Shown here: positions 47,000-55,887 of the stretch, in pieces | Layout of the letters: each line of letters begins with the position of its first letter | Position numbering within the stretch: the stretch's first letter is position 1 | Source of the DNA: G963701675 sp963701675 | Lineage (GTDB): Bacteria > Planctomycetota > Planctomycetia > Gemmatales > Gemmataceae | Length of the DNA stretch: 64,000 bases | NCBI GenBank assembly: GCA_963701675.1 | Contig: OY969623.1 | Span: forward strand, 3,162,001 to 3,226,000 | Direction of reading: 5' to 3' | Translations under genes and position numbers: made by a program | Notes under the pieces: model-generated | Database searches by the model: none | What the model was told of the DNA's origin: nothing | Seen by the model: only the letters and a program-made list of their open reading frames with translations

Positions 47000-47473
47000 C
47001 TAATCGTTCGACGTTCGCTTGGCCCTTCTCGTTCTCGGCTTCTTCGGAAACATTTCATCCGCGGTGAGCATGAGCGTGTCCCAGGTAATGCCGTATTCGG
47101 CATCGTGTAGGCGGTCAATCTCTTGCAAGACTTCCCAAGCCTTGGCGTCGCCTAAATCGGGACGAACGCGCTGTACGTCCTGGACCGACCAGATGGCGGC
47201 GATCTCCTTATGGGCTTGGAGAGTGGAATGGGTGACATGGTACTGATCGATCCAGCCTCCGGGCATGTTCAGGGCTTGAACGATGAGGCGAGCCTTGGCT
47301 TCAGCCTGGGCTGCCTCGTTGTCCTCCGGGTGATCCCAGAAATAGATGCCCATGAGAATCGCGCCGTCGCGAGTATCTTCGATGAACAGAATGTCGTTTA
47401 CGCCGTCCCGATCGCGGTAGTAGCGATAGTCGCCAGGCGTCGCCGACTTTTTAATGCGTTGATTCTTGGTCAT
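47000..47473 (-). CDS. Hypothetical element protein
   Basis: 157 residues; ATG at 47473 with GGAGA 6 bases upstream. Soluble, mixed alpha/beta: ATPGDYRYYRDRDGVNDILF, ILMGIYFWDHPEDNEAAQAE, DLGDAKAWEVLQEIDRLHDA, ending in a basic tail (PKKPRTRRAKRTSND) that could bind nucleic acid. It lies 70 bases downstream of the small 47544 gene on the same strand and likely shares a transcript with it. No family recognised. Confidence 0.65.
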   Translation of the reverse strand: MTKNQRIKKSATPGDYRYYRDRDGVNDILFIEDTRDGAILMGIYFWDHPEDNEAAQAEAKARLIVQALNMPGGWIDQYHVTHSTLQAHKEIAAIWSVQDVQRVRPDLGDAKAWEVLQEIDRLHDAEYGITWDTLMLTADEMFPKKPRTRRAKRTSND

Positions 47474-47543
47474 AAAGAGTCTCCGTGAAGTGAATGGTTG
47501 AAGTGAAAGCCGGCGGGCCGGAGTCGACCCGCCGGTATCCGGA

Positions 47544-47807
47544 TCAGGCGGCTGCCTGCTCGGAATCCTTGCGGGCCTTAGCGTCGGCCTGCCGCTGGTG
47601 CATGATCCAGGTGTGAGCCAGGCTGAAGAGCTTGGCCATGGTCAGCAGGTCGTCGAAACCCAAGCTGTCGGTTTGCTTCCACTCGTCATCGCCTTTTTTG
47701 TAGCTGCGGCTGGGCACGACGCTGTACCACGGGCCCTTCTCGCCGCTGTTACGCCAGATCGTGACTTGCAGGACGCCGCTGCGGATCTTGTGTGCTGGTT
47801 GTGACAT
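47544..47807 (-). CDS. Small conserved planctomycete protein
   Basis: 87 residues; start at 47807 with AAGGAG 8 bases upstream. It resembles a short protein seen repeatedly in planctomycetes with the pattern KIR.G...TIW.N......WY.V..SR.YK..D.WK.TDS.G.DDLL..AK....AHTWI; here HKIRSGVLQVTIWRNSGEKG, SRSYKKGDDEWKQTDSLGFD, DLLTMAKLFSLAHTWIMHQR. The layout suits a small single-domain protein, perhaps a single-stranded-DNA or RNA binder, but the role is unknown. Confidence 0.7.
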   Translation of the reverse strand: MSQPAHKIRSGVLQVTIWRNSGEKGPWYSVVPSRSYKKGDDEWKQTDSLGFDDLLTMAKLFSLAHTWIMHQRQADAKARKDSEQAAA

Positions 47808-48170
47808 GATGTTTCTCCTTCGTTTTGAGTTTCCGGCCCCACCCCGGGGCCTTACGGCACATTCAAAGAACCCGCTTCAGGCCGGGAGCTTTAGCGACGG
47901 TCAAGCGAAAGGCCGAAGGCTTCCGCTTGCGGAAAGCGGCCTTGGCAGCTTGACCGGCCCGGCGGCGGGTTCATAAGTGCCGGTTAGAAGGCCAGGGGTG
48001 GGGAGGGAGTTACGAAGGGACGGAGACAGAGACTGTCACGCTCGCATCGCAATCGGATGAGTGGCGACAGACTAGTCACGGCGGTAAGGCGAGCGACCTT
48101 CATGCGGCGGCTGAGGTAAGCAAGAACGGAGCGAGAAGGAGTCAATGGACAGCCGAAGGAATGACCTTGA
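47808..48170. other. Non-coding stretch with large hairpin
   Basis: About 360 bases without a gene. It includes a short GGCCCC/GGGGCC inverted repeat near 47834-47851 and the 57-nt hairpin described separately. Candidate location for oriT, a structured RNA or a terminator of the leftward genes. Confidence 0.4.
47899..47955. ncRNA. 57-nt three-stem hairpin, candidate structured RNA or oriT element
   Basis: Outer stem GGTCAAGC with GCTTGACC, middle stem AAGGCCG with CGGCCTT, inner stem GCTTCCGC with GCGGAAAGC (one bulged A), loop TTGC. No T-run follows on either strand, so it is not a typical intrinsic terminator. It stands 90 bases upstream of the small 47544 gene. Confidence 0.4.
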
Positions 48171-48438
48171 GCCGGCGGTGGCGGCCGTAACAGTACACCG
48201 AGAAGGACCGGCAGAATGGTCTGTTGCCGTAATGCGCATGGATCGCACGACAAAGTGGCGACGCGATCAGCGTCGGGCAGGCAATGCCGAGGGGTTCGGC
48301 AATCGCCGCGCGGTGGTGACCGTCGAGGATGTGGCCGTCGCCGTCAATCTCGACGGGCAAGAGCATCCCGCGTTTACGAATGTCGGCTTCCAAGGCAGCC
48401 TGTTCTTCGACGCGAATCGGCGGAAGCAGTTAATATTT
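48171..48438 (-). pseudogene. ParB-like nuclease/partition domain fragment
   Basis: The minus strand encodes LLPPIRVEEQAALEADIRKR, GMLLPVEIDGDGHILDGHHR and AAIAEPLGIACP, the core of ParB N-terminal domains (the DGHHR box is intact). A stop lies directly upstream, and the family match ends after GIACP, so both ends are missing. It is not related in any close way to the full ParB at 51139. Confidence 0.6.
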
Positions 48439-48597
48439 GCTGGAATTCAAGACCATAAGAAAAAAGCTTGATAGCCTGTGAATGGCGGGAGTACCAAGCG
48501 ACTCAGCCTGTCACCCGCACGGACAGTACGCGTCGCTGAGATTCTCAATCGACGCGCGAAAGCACGTTTGTCAAAGCACGATTCAGGGAATCAAAGA

Positions 48598-50535
48598 ATG
48601 TCAGACACGTACCGACCCGCAGTTCGTGCCCAGGTCCGGTGCTTGGTGGATGACGCCAATTGGACATTGGGTGAGCAGGCACGTACAGGCGGGGTGCAGT
48701 TTGAATGCCTGGTGCAGCTCAATCAGGTTACTGACGAGCAGCACCGCGCAATGCTGATCGAACTGCTTTCTGACGCCGATATCCGGTATCGAATTGGCGC
48801 GGCAGCGATTCTCTGCGCCGATGACACCCCGGCGGAGTACGTCACCGACGTCTTCTTGGAGGGAATCGCACAGAAAGACGCTCGCGTTCGCAAGTTGAGC
48901 TGGCTTTTCATGTCACTAGCAAGCCAGCTTCCGGATCGACTGGCAGCCGAACTTAAGAAATACCTGAATTCACGTGACCTAACGGTTCGCGTCTTCGCCG
49001 CAGCCTCACTGCGAAACCTGCCCGAAGCCATACCTGTCCTGAAGCAGGCAGCGGTGGACGACAATGACGCCGTTGCCGTCACCGCCGCGGCGGCGCTGGC
49101 CTGGGTCGGGCATCACGTCGAACAGTCCATTGCAACCCTCGTGCGTATTCTCCACGCGAATCACGGACTTAGGCTGCCGATCATTGATTTTCTTGCGGCG
49201 ATTGGCCCGCCCGCTGCCGACGCCGTGCCTTCGCTCGAAGCGATCCTTCTCGACCATTCGGAGGATGCGTTCACTCGCACGCGCGCTGCCCTGGCGCTCG
49301 GCAAGATCGCTTGCGCACCGCCCGATCCTGGCACCACTCATCGTTCCCTCGCATGGGCGAAGCGACTGAGAGACTGGTCCGTCATCAACGCCGTCGCTGA
49401 GAGTTGCCGCCAACATGGAGAGTTGCAGGACAACGTTGTTGAGGCGCTTATCGGCTTGCTCGATAATCCGGATTCCACGATGCGCGGTTCGGCTGCGATG
49501 ACCTTGGGCCAGTTCGGGACGGGGCAGCCAGCGATTATCAGCGGGCTGGCCAAACGATTAAAGGAAGAGACGGACGATCAGATTTGTGGCATCCTGGTGA
49601 GTTCGATAGCTGCTCTTGGATCGCCGGTGATTTCGGCGCTTATTGAAATACTAGCCGAGGGAACTTTTCAAGCGCGGGCCCTGGCCGGGACGGCATTGTT
49701 GCTGATGGGATCAACCGCAGCGGCGGAGATCGCCGAACGGCTTTTGACACATCCCATTCGCCGCGTGCGTTTTGATGCTTCTTGGCTGCTGCACGGGTTG
49801 GGACCGGCCGCACGCAACGCGGTGCCGATCTTGCTGCGGCTTTTCGAGGACGACCGGTTTCGCATGGATGCGGTTCGGGCGGTGAGCGCCGTCGGCCCGG
49901 ATGCCAAGGCGGCGGCCCCCGCATTGGCGGAATTTCTCGTCGGTCTCGATCACGACCTTGCGGACTGGGCACGCATGGGGCTAATTAGGATCGGACCTGA
50001 AGCCATTCCTGCCGTCGAAGCGGTGAAGGAATCGGCTTCCGATGAAGCGCTCGGCCGCCTGACGGAAGTGATGGAACGGCTGCATGGAATCCTCCGGCTA
50101 GCGGTCGGTTTGCCGAAGCAGAGTCTGGCCTCGCCAGATCCGAAACTCTGGTCGGCGTTCCGCGAAACGGCATTGCGTTTCCGCAACGAGCTTCGCACGT
50201 TTTACATCATCGGTCGCGCGCTAAACAGCGAACTGGAGAGCGTAAATGCCGTTGCCAAGGAACTGAAGCGGCGTGAAGGAATGGGACTTTCTTACGAAGG
50301 CGTGCCGCCTAATCAAAAGCAATTATCGAGGATTGTGAAAAACCTGGAGAATCGTTTTTTCAGCCTCGATCTGGTGGCCGAGTTTCTCAATGATCCAGGC
50401 CGCCCGGTGCGATTGTTCCAGCGCAGCCAGGGCGTGCGATCGCGACTGACTCGCGTCGGGAAAGAAGCTCTCAAATTAGTTGAACGATGGTTGACGGAGG
50501 AAGGGCTCTTGCCTGACTGGAAAGACAGCATTTAG
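48598..50535 (+). CDS. HEAT-repeat protein with C-terminal LysR-type winged helix
   Basis: 645 residues from the ATG at 48598, with AGGGA about 10 bases upstream. Residues 60-500 are HEAT/PBS-lyase type repeats (LTVRVFAAASLRNLPEAIPV, DAVAVTAAAALAWVGHHVEQ, DSTMRGSAAMTLGQFGTGQP, DRFRMDAVRAVSAVGPDAKA). The last 130 residues read like a LysR-family DNA-binding domain: FYIIGRALNSELESVNAVAK, NQKQLSRIVKNLENRF, LFQRSQGVRSRLTRVGKEAL. HEAT arrays joined to this HTH are not a common combination. It could be an element regulator whose repeats bind a protein partner. It stands alone between the ParB relic and the 50620 gene. Confidence 0.72.
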   Translation: MSDTYRPAVRAQVRCLVDDANWTLGEQARTGGVQFECLVQLNQVTDEQHRAMLIELLSDADIRYRIGAAAILCADDTPAEYVTDVFLEGIAQKDARVRKLSWLFMSLASQLPDRLAAELKKYLNSRDLTVRVFAAASLRNLPEAIPVLKQAAVDDNDAVAVTAAAALAWVGHHVEQSIATLVRILHANHGLRLPIIDFLAAIGPPAADAVPSLEAILLDHSEDAFTRTRAALALGKIACAPPDPGTTHRSLAWAKRLRDWSVINAVAESCRQHGELQDNVVEALIGLLDNPDSTMRGSAAMTLGQFGTGQPAIISGLAKRLKEETDDQICGILVSSIAALGSPVISALIEILAEGTFQARALAGTALLLMGSTAAAEIAERLLTHPIRRVRFDASWLLHGLGPAARNAVPILLRLFEDDRFRMDAVRAVSAVGPDAKAAAPALAEFLVGLDHDLADWARMGLIRIGPEAIPAVEAVKESASDEALGRLTEVMERLHGILRLAVGLPKQSLASPDPKLWSAFRETALRFRNELRTFYIIGRALNSELESVNAVAKELKRREGMGLSYEGVPPNQKQLSRIVKNLENRFFSLDLVAEFLNDPGRPVRLFQRSQGVRSRLTRVGKEALKLVERWLTEEGLLPDWKDSI

Positions 50536-50619
50536 CGAAAGCCCGGCATCGACCGACCATTTATGTCACACATCGCTTGACTCCATCTAACCTGGCTGGT
50601 TTCATGTTACCCCTCCTCG

Positions 50620-51015
50620 ATGTTCGATTCGCAACCCGTCCTTATGACCGATCAGCACTTCAATCTCCAAGCGATGCAGTTTCCCAGTGACGATCTGCGT
50701 ATTGGTGATTTGAGACGAATTCACCCGGAGCAATTCGACGATGGAAAGGTCCCAAACTTCTTTCACGAAACCGGTGAGGCCGACATGACCATCGGCCACA
50801 TGCTCTACCTGGAGCGTGAATTGGCCCAAGTCGCGTTTCAAGACGCGACTGGCAATCGCGATTATATCGACGATCCTCTCGTTGACCGCGCGGCCTCCAC
50901 AGAAGAGCTTTCCGAATTGTACATTCGCTACGGGCTTGCCGGCGGACCCCGCGAAGCCCGCCTCCTGATCCAAGGGATTGAGGAGAAAGCGGCGGAGCAA
51001 GGCCGAAGGCGATAG
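50620..51015 (+). CDS. Hypothetical protein upstream of parB
   Basis: 131 residues; the ATG at 50620 or 50644 (MTDQHFNLQAM) may be used and neither has a clear ribosome site. Soluble, acidic: DDLRIGDLRRIHPEQFDD, MLYLERELAQVAFQDATGNR, EELSELYIRYGLAGGPREAR. No family recognised. It precedes the ParB gene by 123 bases on the same strand. Confidence 0.5.
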   Translation: MFDSQPVLMTDQHFNLQAMQFPSDDLRIGDLRRIHPEQFDDGKVPNFFHETGEADMTIGHMLYLERELAQVAFQDATGNRDYIDDPLVDRAASTEELSELYIRYGLAGGPREARLLIQGIEEKAAEQGRRR

Positions 51016-51138
51016 CGGGCCCACATGCATTATTGGCAGTCGCCACCGGCAACTTAGTCCGACCTGACTAAGTTTGGAGATTCCGGCTGACCCGACTAGC
51101 GTGGGACATTGTGAGATATTGGTGCAAGAGGCTTTACG

Positions 51139-51930
51139 ATGTCCCAATCCACCGTTATCGAGGTCGAGTACACGACCGAATGCGAACCGCTGGCGGGCAA
51201 CCGTAGGTTCGACCCGATTCGCGACCACGATCTGCTCGAACGCCTCAAAGGCGGCCAGGACGTTCCCGCGGTAGGATTCCGCAATCCGAAGGGCGAGCCG
51301 CCTTACATCATCGTTGACGGCAATCGCCGAGGGGGCGCACTTGCGTCGCTTGGCCGAAAGCTTCGCGTCGAACTCCGCGCGGAGCCGTTCACCGAGTCGC
51401 TCGGCCGCAAGATTCGGCTCAAGGCGAATAACTCGCAGAAGCGTATGGACGCGCTGGACGTATTCGCGGACGCCAAGCGGATCATGGAACTCGAAGGGTT
51501 CAAGACCGGCCGGGAGCTGGCGGCCTACCTCGGTGTGCATGAAAGCACCGTCAGCCGGATGTTCAGGATCGCGGGCCTTCCCGATGACTTACTTGGGTAC
51601 AGCCGGCAGCTTTGCGCAACCTCAGTCCGCCTGATCGCCGGATTGGAGCGGATCGATGACATGAAATCGGCTTTCGAGCGGGCGGCTGCCGAGGGCATGT
51701 CGAAAGAGCAAGTCGAGTCATTGGTGGCCGGATTGAAGGCCGAGCAGGGCGGCAAGGACAAGAAGCGCGCGGCGGTTGACTTGGAAGTGGACGGCCGGCG
51801 GATACGGCTTTGGCCGAAATCCGGAGACGGAATCGATGAAGTAGTAAAGACCTTGCGGGCGCTCTGCGCCACGCTTTTGAAAAACAGGCACGTGCCGCCG
51901 GAAGGCTGGCGGTTTTTGTTTACCAACTAG
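51139..51930 (+). CDS. ParB/Spo0J-family partition or regulatory protein
   Basis: 263 residues; start at 51139 with AAGAGG 7 bases upstream. N-terminal ParB domain: LAGNRRFDPIRDHDLLERLK, PAVGFRNPKGEPPYIIVDGN, then RRGGALASLG (the GNRR box equivalent to GERR). Central HTH: GRELAAYLGVHESTVSRMFR, IAGLPDDLL. C-terminal part ends in NRHVPPEGWRFLFTN. No ParA is visible next to it, so classical partition is not shown; ParB-like proteins on integrative elements can also regulate transfer. It lies 72 bases upstream of the coupling-protein gene on the same strand. Confidence 0.85.
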   Translation: MSQSTVIEVEYTTECEPLAGNRRFDPIRDHDLLERLKGGQDVPAVGFRNPKGEPPYIIVDGNRRGGALASLGRKLRVELRAEPFTESLGRKIRLKANNSQKRMDALDVFADAKRIMELEGFKTGRELAAYLGVHESTVSRMFRIAGLPDDLLGYSRQLCATSVRLIAGLERIDDMKSAFERAAAEGMSKEQVESLVAGLKAEQGGKDKKRAAVDLEVDGRRIRLWPKSGDGIDEVVKTLRALCATLLKNRHVPPEGWRFLFTN

Positions 51931-52002
51931 CCCGATGATGTGAAAGACAAAAATGGGGTTCGGCTGCGTCCGTCGTGCGCGCCGTCGCGAAAGGAGCATG
52001 AA

Positions 52003-53630
52003 ATGAATCGCACCCTTCCACCAGGAATGCCCAGAACCCGATTCCCTGGCCAGTTTGAACAAAACCATTGGCTCTCACTTATTGATGCAAGAGTAATCGC
52101 GCTCGCCCTGGGAATCGTTCTGCTCCTGGTCCTACTGGCCAGCGGAAGGAATAGCCTTCGGGGTTGGCTGGTCAGCACCAAGCCGGCGCGGAACGCTACC
52201 CCTCAAGTTCTTATCGAGCTTACCCGGCGCGATCCGATCACGGTCCATCAAGCCTATCAAGGAGTCCTCATCACCGGCGGCATCGGAAGCGGGAAGACGA
52301 CCGGCCCGGGCGCGGAATTGGCCCGGGCGCTGCTTCGTCAGGGGGCGGGCATGCTGGTGCTGTGCGCCAAGCCGGACGAAGCCGAACGCTGGCACAGGTA
52401 CTGCGAAGAAACCGGCCGGCTCGCCGACTTGATCCGCGTCTATCCTGGCGGGCCTTATCACTGGGACGTGGTGAAGTATGAACTCGGCCAGCCCGGTGCC
52501 ACTGTCGAATCGATGGCGCAGCTTCTCGACATCCTCGCCGAAACGGCACAGAACAATGCCCCCTCAGGGAGTCAGGAAAAACCGTTCTGGCGATATTTCA
52601 ATCAGCGGATCATGCGGCGCGCATTGGCCACGGTTTGGCTCTCCCGCGAGACGTGCTGCCTGACCGACGTGTACAAGTTCCTCGCGCAGGCCCCGAACGA
52701 TCCATTACTCCTGCTTCCCCAGCCGCCGGCCGATCCGCGCCGGCGGTGCAGTGGCATGAGTGGCGGAAGAGCTACACCGCCGAATGCTTCCTGAAGTGCC
52801 CACAACATGTTGCTGAGTCACGGGATTTCAGCTTATGTACGGATTTCTGGCTGGAAGAGTGGCCGAATCTTGCCAATGAGACACGCTCCAGCGGCTATAC
52901 GCAAGCCACCTGCATCTTGGACAAATTCCTGGTCGAGCCGGTGACCAGCCTTGTCTCCAACGGGCAAATCAATGTGAGCCCGGACGACGTGCTTAATGGC
53001 AAGATTGTCGTGCTTGATATGCCGGTATTGCAGTGGCGCGAGCCGGGCCAGTTCGTGCAGATCATGTTCAAGACGTCGTTCCAGCGGGCAGCACTCAAAC
53101 GGTCGGGCGGACAGCCGGCGGTGCTCTGGGCAGACGAGGCGCAGTTTTTCTGCGTGCCCTCGGTCGATGCGATGGTGCAGACCGTGGCCCGGCAAGCAGG
53201 GCTCATCTCGGTGATGATTACGCAGAACCTGCCGATGCTGATCTCGGCATTGGGCGGCCACGACAAGGCGAAAAACGAAGCCGAAGGCTGGATCGCCAAC
53301 TTGCAAACCAAGATCATCTGCCAGAACTCCTGCAAGGAAACCAACCGCTTCTTTGAAAAACTGCTCGGCGAATCGAAGCAGCTCATGATGTCGGGCGGCA
53401 GCGACAGTAAGCCGTACGACGTGATTCTCGACGCGATGGGACAATGGCCGGGCGGAGGCGGCCATTTCAGCGAGCAATGGCACGCCGACGTTCCCGCACA
53501 CGAATTCACGCGGCTGGCGCAGGGCGGACCGGAGAACAACTTCGTGGTCGAATTCTTCGCCTTCCAGGGCGGGCGTATCTGGAGCAATGGAAACACATGG
53601 ATCAAGGCGGCCTTAACCCAAAGGTTTTGA
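52003..53630 (+). CDS. VirD4/TraG-type coupling protein (T4CP), frameshifted near 52741
   Basis: Start at 52003 with AAGGAG 7 bases upstream. One N-terminal membrane helix (VIALALGIVLLLVLLASG), Walker A LITGGIGSGKTTGPGAELAR, VLCAKPDEAERW, FWRYFNQRIMRRAL. The frame ends at 52794 after unrelated residues. From 52741 another frame continues: AVQWHEWRKSYTAECFLKC, TQATCILDKFLVEPV, Walker B AVLWADEAQFFCVPS, ITQNLPMLISALGG and LQTKIICQNSC. One base seems missing in CGCCGGCGG; full length would be about 542 residues. T4CPs link the relaxosome to the secretion channel. If the frameshift is real, transfer would be blocked. Confidence 0.85.
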
Positions 53631-53633
53631 GTC

Positions 53634-54233
53634 ATGCATGCATCGGCAGGATTGGGCAACGCACAAACCGGCGGCCCGTTTCAGGAATTCCGGCAAAACG
53701 TCAACATCGCGATCTTCATTGCACAAATGTGGTCGCGGCCCGTAGAGGCTTGGCTCATCAAAGCTGGCACTGCGGGTGAATTGCATTTCGCGTGGCCGGC
53801 GGCGGTGGGCATGTTGTTCATGCCGGTCTTCGGCATTCTTGCCTGCAACTCCCGAAACGAACCGGCGCTGCAACTCTTGCTGTTATTCTGGGCGGCGACG
53901 TTCGTGGCGTTGCTTGTAAATCGCATCCGGCATTTCCAGCTTCGCAGGACCGGGTACTGGCCGCATTCGCTTTATAGCGGCCGCCCGTGGCTGCCGGGCA
54001 ATGAAGTGACGGTCAAGCAGTTCGGCATGCCGACCGTAACCGGGCTGGCCGCTTATGCGGCCTCGTCGGCCGCGCCCGTACTCGGAGCATACCTCGCCGG
54101 GGCCGCGGTCAGCATGTTCATTACATGCCGGATTTCGGTGATGGCAGAGGAAGCAGAACTTCGCAACCTCCGCGATGCCTTGACTTCTCAGCAAGTACTC
54201 GCCAGTCGGATGCGGGAAAGGAGGTGGCGATGA
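53634..54233 (+). CDS. Integral membrane protein of the transfer operon
   Basis: 199 residues, ATG 3 bases after the T4CP stop. Likely membrane segments: AAVGMLFMPVFGILAC, LQLLLLFWAATFVALLV and a pair in VTGLAAYAASSAAPVLGAYL then AGAAVSMFITC. The C-terminus is a basic coiled stretch. No VirB-type family recognised; position suggests a component of the mating channel or a T4CP partner. Confidence 0.65.
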   Translation: MHASAGLGNAQTGGPFQEFRQNVNIAIFIAQMWSRPVEAWLIKAGTAGELHFAWPAAVGMLFMPVFGILACNSRNEPALQLLLLFWAATFVALLVNRIRHFQLRRTGYWPHSLYSGRPWLPGNEVTVKQFGMPTVTGLAAYAASSAAPVLGAYLAGAAVSMFITCRISVMAEEAELRNLRDALTSQQVLASRMRERRWR

Positions 54234-54301
54234 CCAGCAAATGACGGATTGAGAAATTCGTTTTTTGGACACCAGTTTGCTTACACGAAAGGATCATTCT
54301 C

Positions 54302-54529
54302 ATGAACCGAGTCCTAGAGGCTTTACGTGCAGCTTCCAACAGTCACCATGCCGCGCCACTCCATGCGGCGGTACGGCAGGGTGCGCGGGAAATCGCTCAA
54401 GTACTGCCGGCGTTTCCCGACAGCAACCTCAAGCCCGTCGAGGAGCCCGGCCAAATGCTCAACCCGACACCGCAAGAGGTGTTTTTGAACAAGACCGGCC
54501 GGGAATTGAAAGTGGATATGGGCCGCTAG
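54302..54529 (+). CDS. Small hypothetical protein
   Basis: 75 residues; AAAGGA 8 bases before the ATG. Soluble, Pro-rich: MNRVLEALRAASNSHHAAPL, FPDSNLKPVEEPGQMLNPTP. No membrane helix. Follows the membrane protein by 68 bases in the same operon. Confidence 0.6.
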   Translation: MNRVLEALRAASNSHHAAPLHAAVRQGAREIAQVLPAFPDSNLKPVEEPGQMLNPTPQEVFLNKTGRELKVDMGR

Positions 54530-54543
54530 TAAAGGAGGCAATC

Positions 54544-54675
54544 ATGTCGGCGGGTGGCCTAACTGCGACAGATCTGGTGGTGTTGATTGTATTCCTGTGG
54601 GGAATTCTCTGGGCGTCGGCGCGAGCCGGCAAGGATCCCCGCAAACCTGACCCTTCAATGGAAAGGTGGAGATAG
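54544..54675 (+). CDS. 43-residue single-helix membrane protein
   Basis: ATG at 54544 behind AAAGGAGG. Encodes MSAGGLTATDLVVLIVFLWG and ILWASARAGKDPRKPDP, a single hydrophobic helix with a basic tail. First of several tiny membrane proteins in this operon. Confidence 0.65.
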   Translation: MSAGGLTATDLVVLIVFLWGILWASARAGKDPRKPDPSMERWR

Positions 54676-54677
54676 CG

Positions 54678-55208
54678 ATGACCCCATTGTTGATGCATGG
54701 AGTAAGACTAGGTGCCGCGTGGCTGATGCGCGGCGGACACAAGTCGGTGGCGAACGCGGTAAGCGGCGCAGCTTGCAGTGTCCGTCACTTGTGGGGCGGC
54801 GTGGCTCCGATTGAACAGTGGTGCGATGAGGCGGGATGGCCGGCTCGGTGGACGAGCGAAGATTCCTTGTGGGTTCTCGTGGATAGCGGCGAGCCAGGCG
54901 TGTTGGTGGTTCAAGAGACCGGCAGCCGGGCTGTGTGCTTTGCCACGCAGCCCGCTGCCTGCTTCAGCCTTGAAGCTGGAAAGACGCTTGATCTGCGCCT
55001 GACTGCCGAAATGGCCCGTCGCAATCGGCGGATGCGGAATGCCGTATGGCAGGAATGCCGCAAGCAGGATACCGGAACCCTTCATTGTCTTCTGCAAATG
55101 CAGGTGCCGGTTTCCGGATTGTCAGCCAGCGATTTCTGCGGCATCTGTCGGGAATTGGCTGAAGAGGCAGAGAGCCTGAATGCGTTCATCAATCGCACGC
55201 TGCGGTGA
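54678..55208 (+). CDS. Hypothetical soluble protein of the transfer operon
   Basis: 176 residues; ATG at 54678 with GGAG 6 bases upstream, 2 bases after the previous stop. Beta-rich middle: WTSEDSLWVLVDSGEPGVLV, VCFATQPAACFSLEAGK; helical end: SASDFCGICRELAEEAESLN. Layout is that of a small chaperone-like (CesT/YbjN) fold, without a firm match. Confidence 0.6.
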   Translation: MTPLLMHGVRLGAAWLMRGGHKSVANAVSGAACSVRHLWGGVAPIEQWCDEAGWPARWTSEDSLWVLVDSGEPGVLVVQETGSRAVCFATQPAACFSLEAGKTLDLRLTAEMARRNRRMRNAVWQECRKQDTGTLHCLLQMQVPVSGLSASDFCGICRELAEEAESLNAFINRTLR

Positions 55209-55211
55209 GCG

Positions 55212-55448
55212 ATGGACGCCTTAATCAAATTAGACGTGCTATGCGGGTGTGCGGCGGGCTGCGCGGTGATCATCGCCACGTGCCTGGTCGCCCGGCTTGG
55301 AAAGCAACGTGAGAGGCGAGGCGCTTTCCTGGCCTGGGCGATGGACCGCATACGGTGTGAGCCCGATGATTCTGATTTCGTGCGGCGCGTCGCCGCCAGC
55401 CTGGAAGAAGGAACTTACTTCAGTTGTTCCGTCTGGAAAGGAGTATGA
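55212..55448 (+). CDS. Small membrane protein
   Basis: 78 residues, ATG 3 bases after the preceding stop. One N-terminal helix (LCGCAAGCAVIIATCLVARL), then a soluble part RRGAFLAWAMDRIRCEPDDS. Three cysteines fall in or near the helix. No family recognised. Confidence 0.6.
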   Translation: MDALIKLDVLCGCAAGCAVIIATCLVARLGKQRERRGAFLAWAMDRIRCEPDDSDFVRRVAASLEEGTYFSCSVWKGV

Positions 55449-55450
55449 CC

Positions 55451-55660
55451 ATGCGTCAGAAATTCTACGCTGTCTTCCCCTGGGCCGGATTAGTGGCGTC
55501 AATGGCTGGCTTCCTCGTCAACGGCTTCATTTTCCCCGAGGCCGATGAAGCCATACCGTGGGGCTATCGCATTTTGTTTGTCACGCTTTTGCTCGGAATC
55601 ATCGGGTCAGCTTTTGCGTGGACGCGATGGGGCCTTCGCTCGATACGGAGGCCGCATTGA
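55451..55660 (+). CDS. Small membrane protein, two helices
   Basis: 69 residues; the ATG at 55451 has AAGGAG 7 bases upstream (the ATG at 55445 is too close). Two hydrophobic segments: VFPWAGLVASMAGFLVNGFI and ILFVTLLLGIIGSAFAWTRW, with a short basic tail. No family recognised. Confidence 0.65.
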   Translation: MRQKFYAVFPWAGLVASMAGFLVNGFIFPEADEAIPWGYRILFVTLLLGIIGSAFAWTRWGLRSIRRPH

Positions 55661-55854
55661 ATCCTCAAATGATTCACGATCACGCCTTCGCAATCGCGAT
55701 GCACCTGCTGTCGGTGTTCTCCTCGCTCCTGCGTGAGGAAGAACGTCGCGATGCCTTTGAAGAATGTTACGACGCAGCCAAGGCCGGGCTGGAATGTTAC
55801 GAGTTGATGTCCAAGAGAAAACGGATTCAGGGATTTGGGGCTTCTGCCAACTGA
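55657..55854 (+). CDS. Small soluble protein, TTG start likely
   Basis: 65 residues from a TTG at 55657 that overlaps the preceding stop and has GGAGG 5 bases upstream; the ATG at 55669 would be too far. Helical: AIAMHLLSVFSSLLREEERR, AFEECYDAAKAGLECYEL. Role unknown. Confidence 0.5.
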   Translation: MNPQMIHDHAFAIAMHLLSVFSSLLREEERRDAFEECYDAAKAGLECYELMSKRKRIQGFGASAN

Positions 55855-55887
55855 GTCACAGCATTACGCCTGTAAGGAGTCATGACA

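Noticed and set aside
50602..51540. 312-codon minus-strand frame over the parB region
   Set aside because: Covers the ParB domain in antisense; the plus strand has the ribosome site and the family match.
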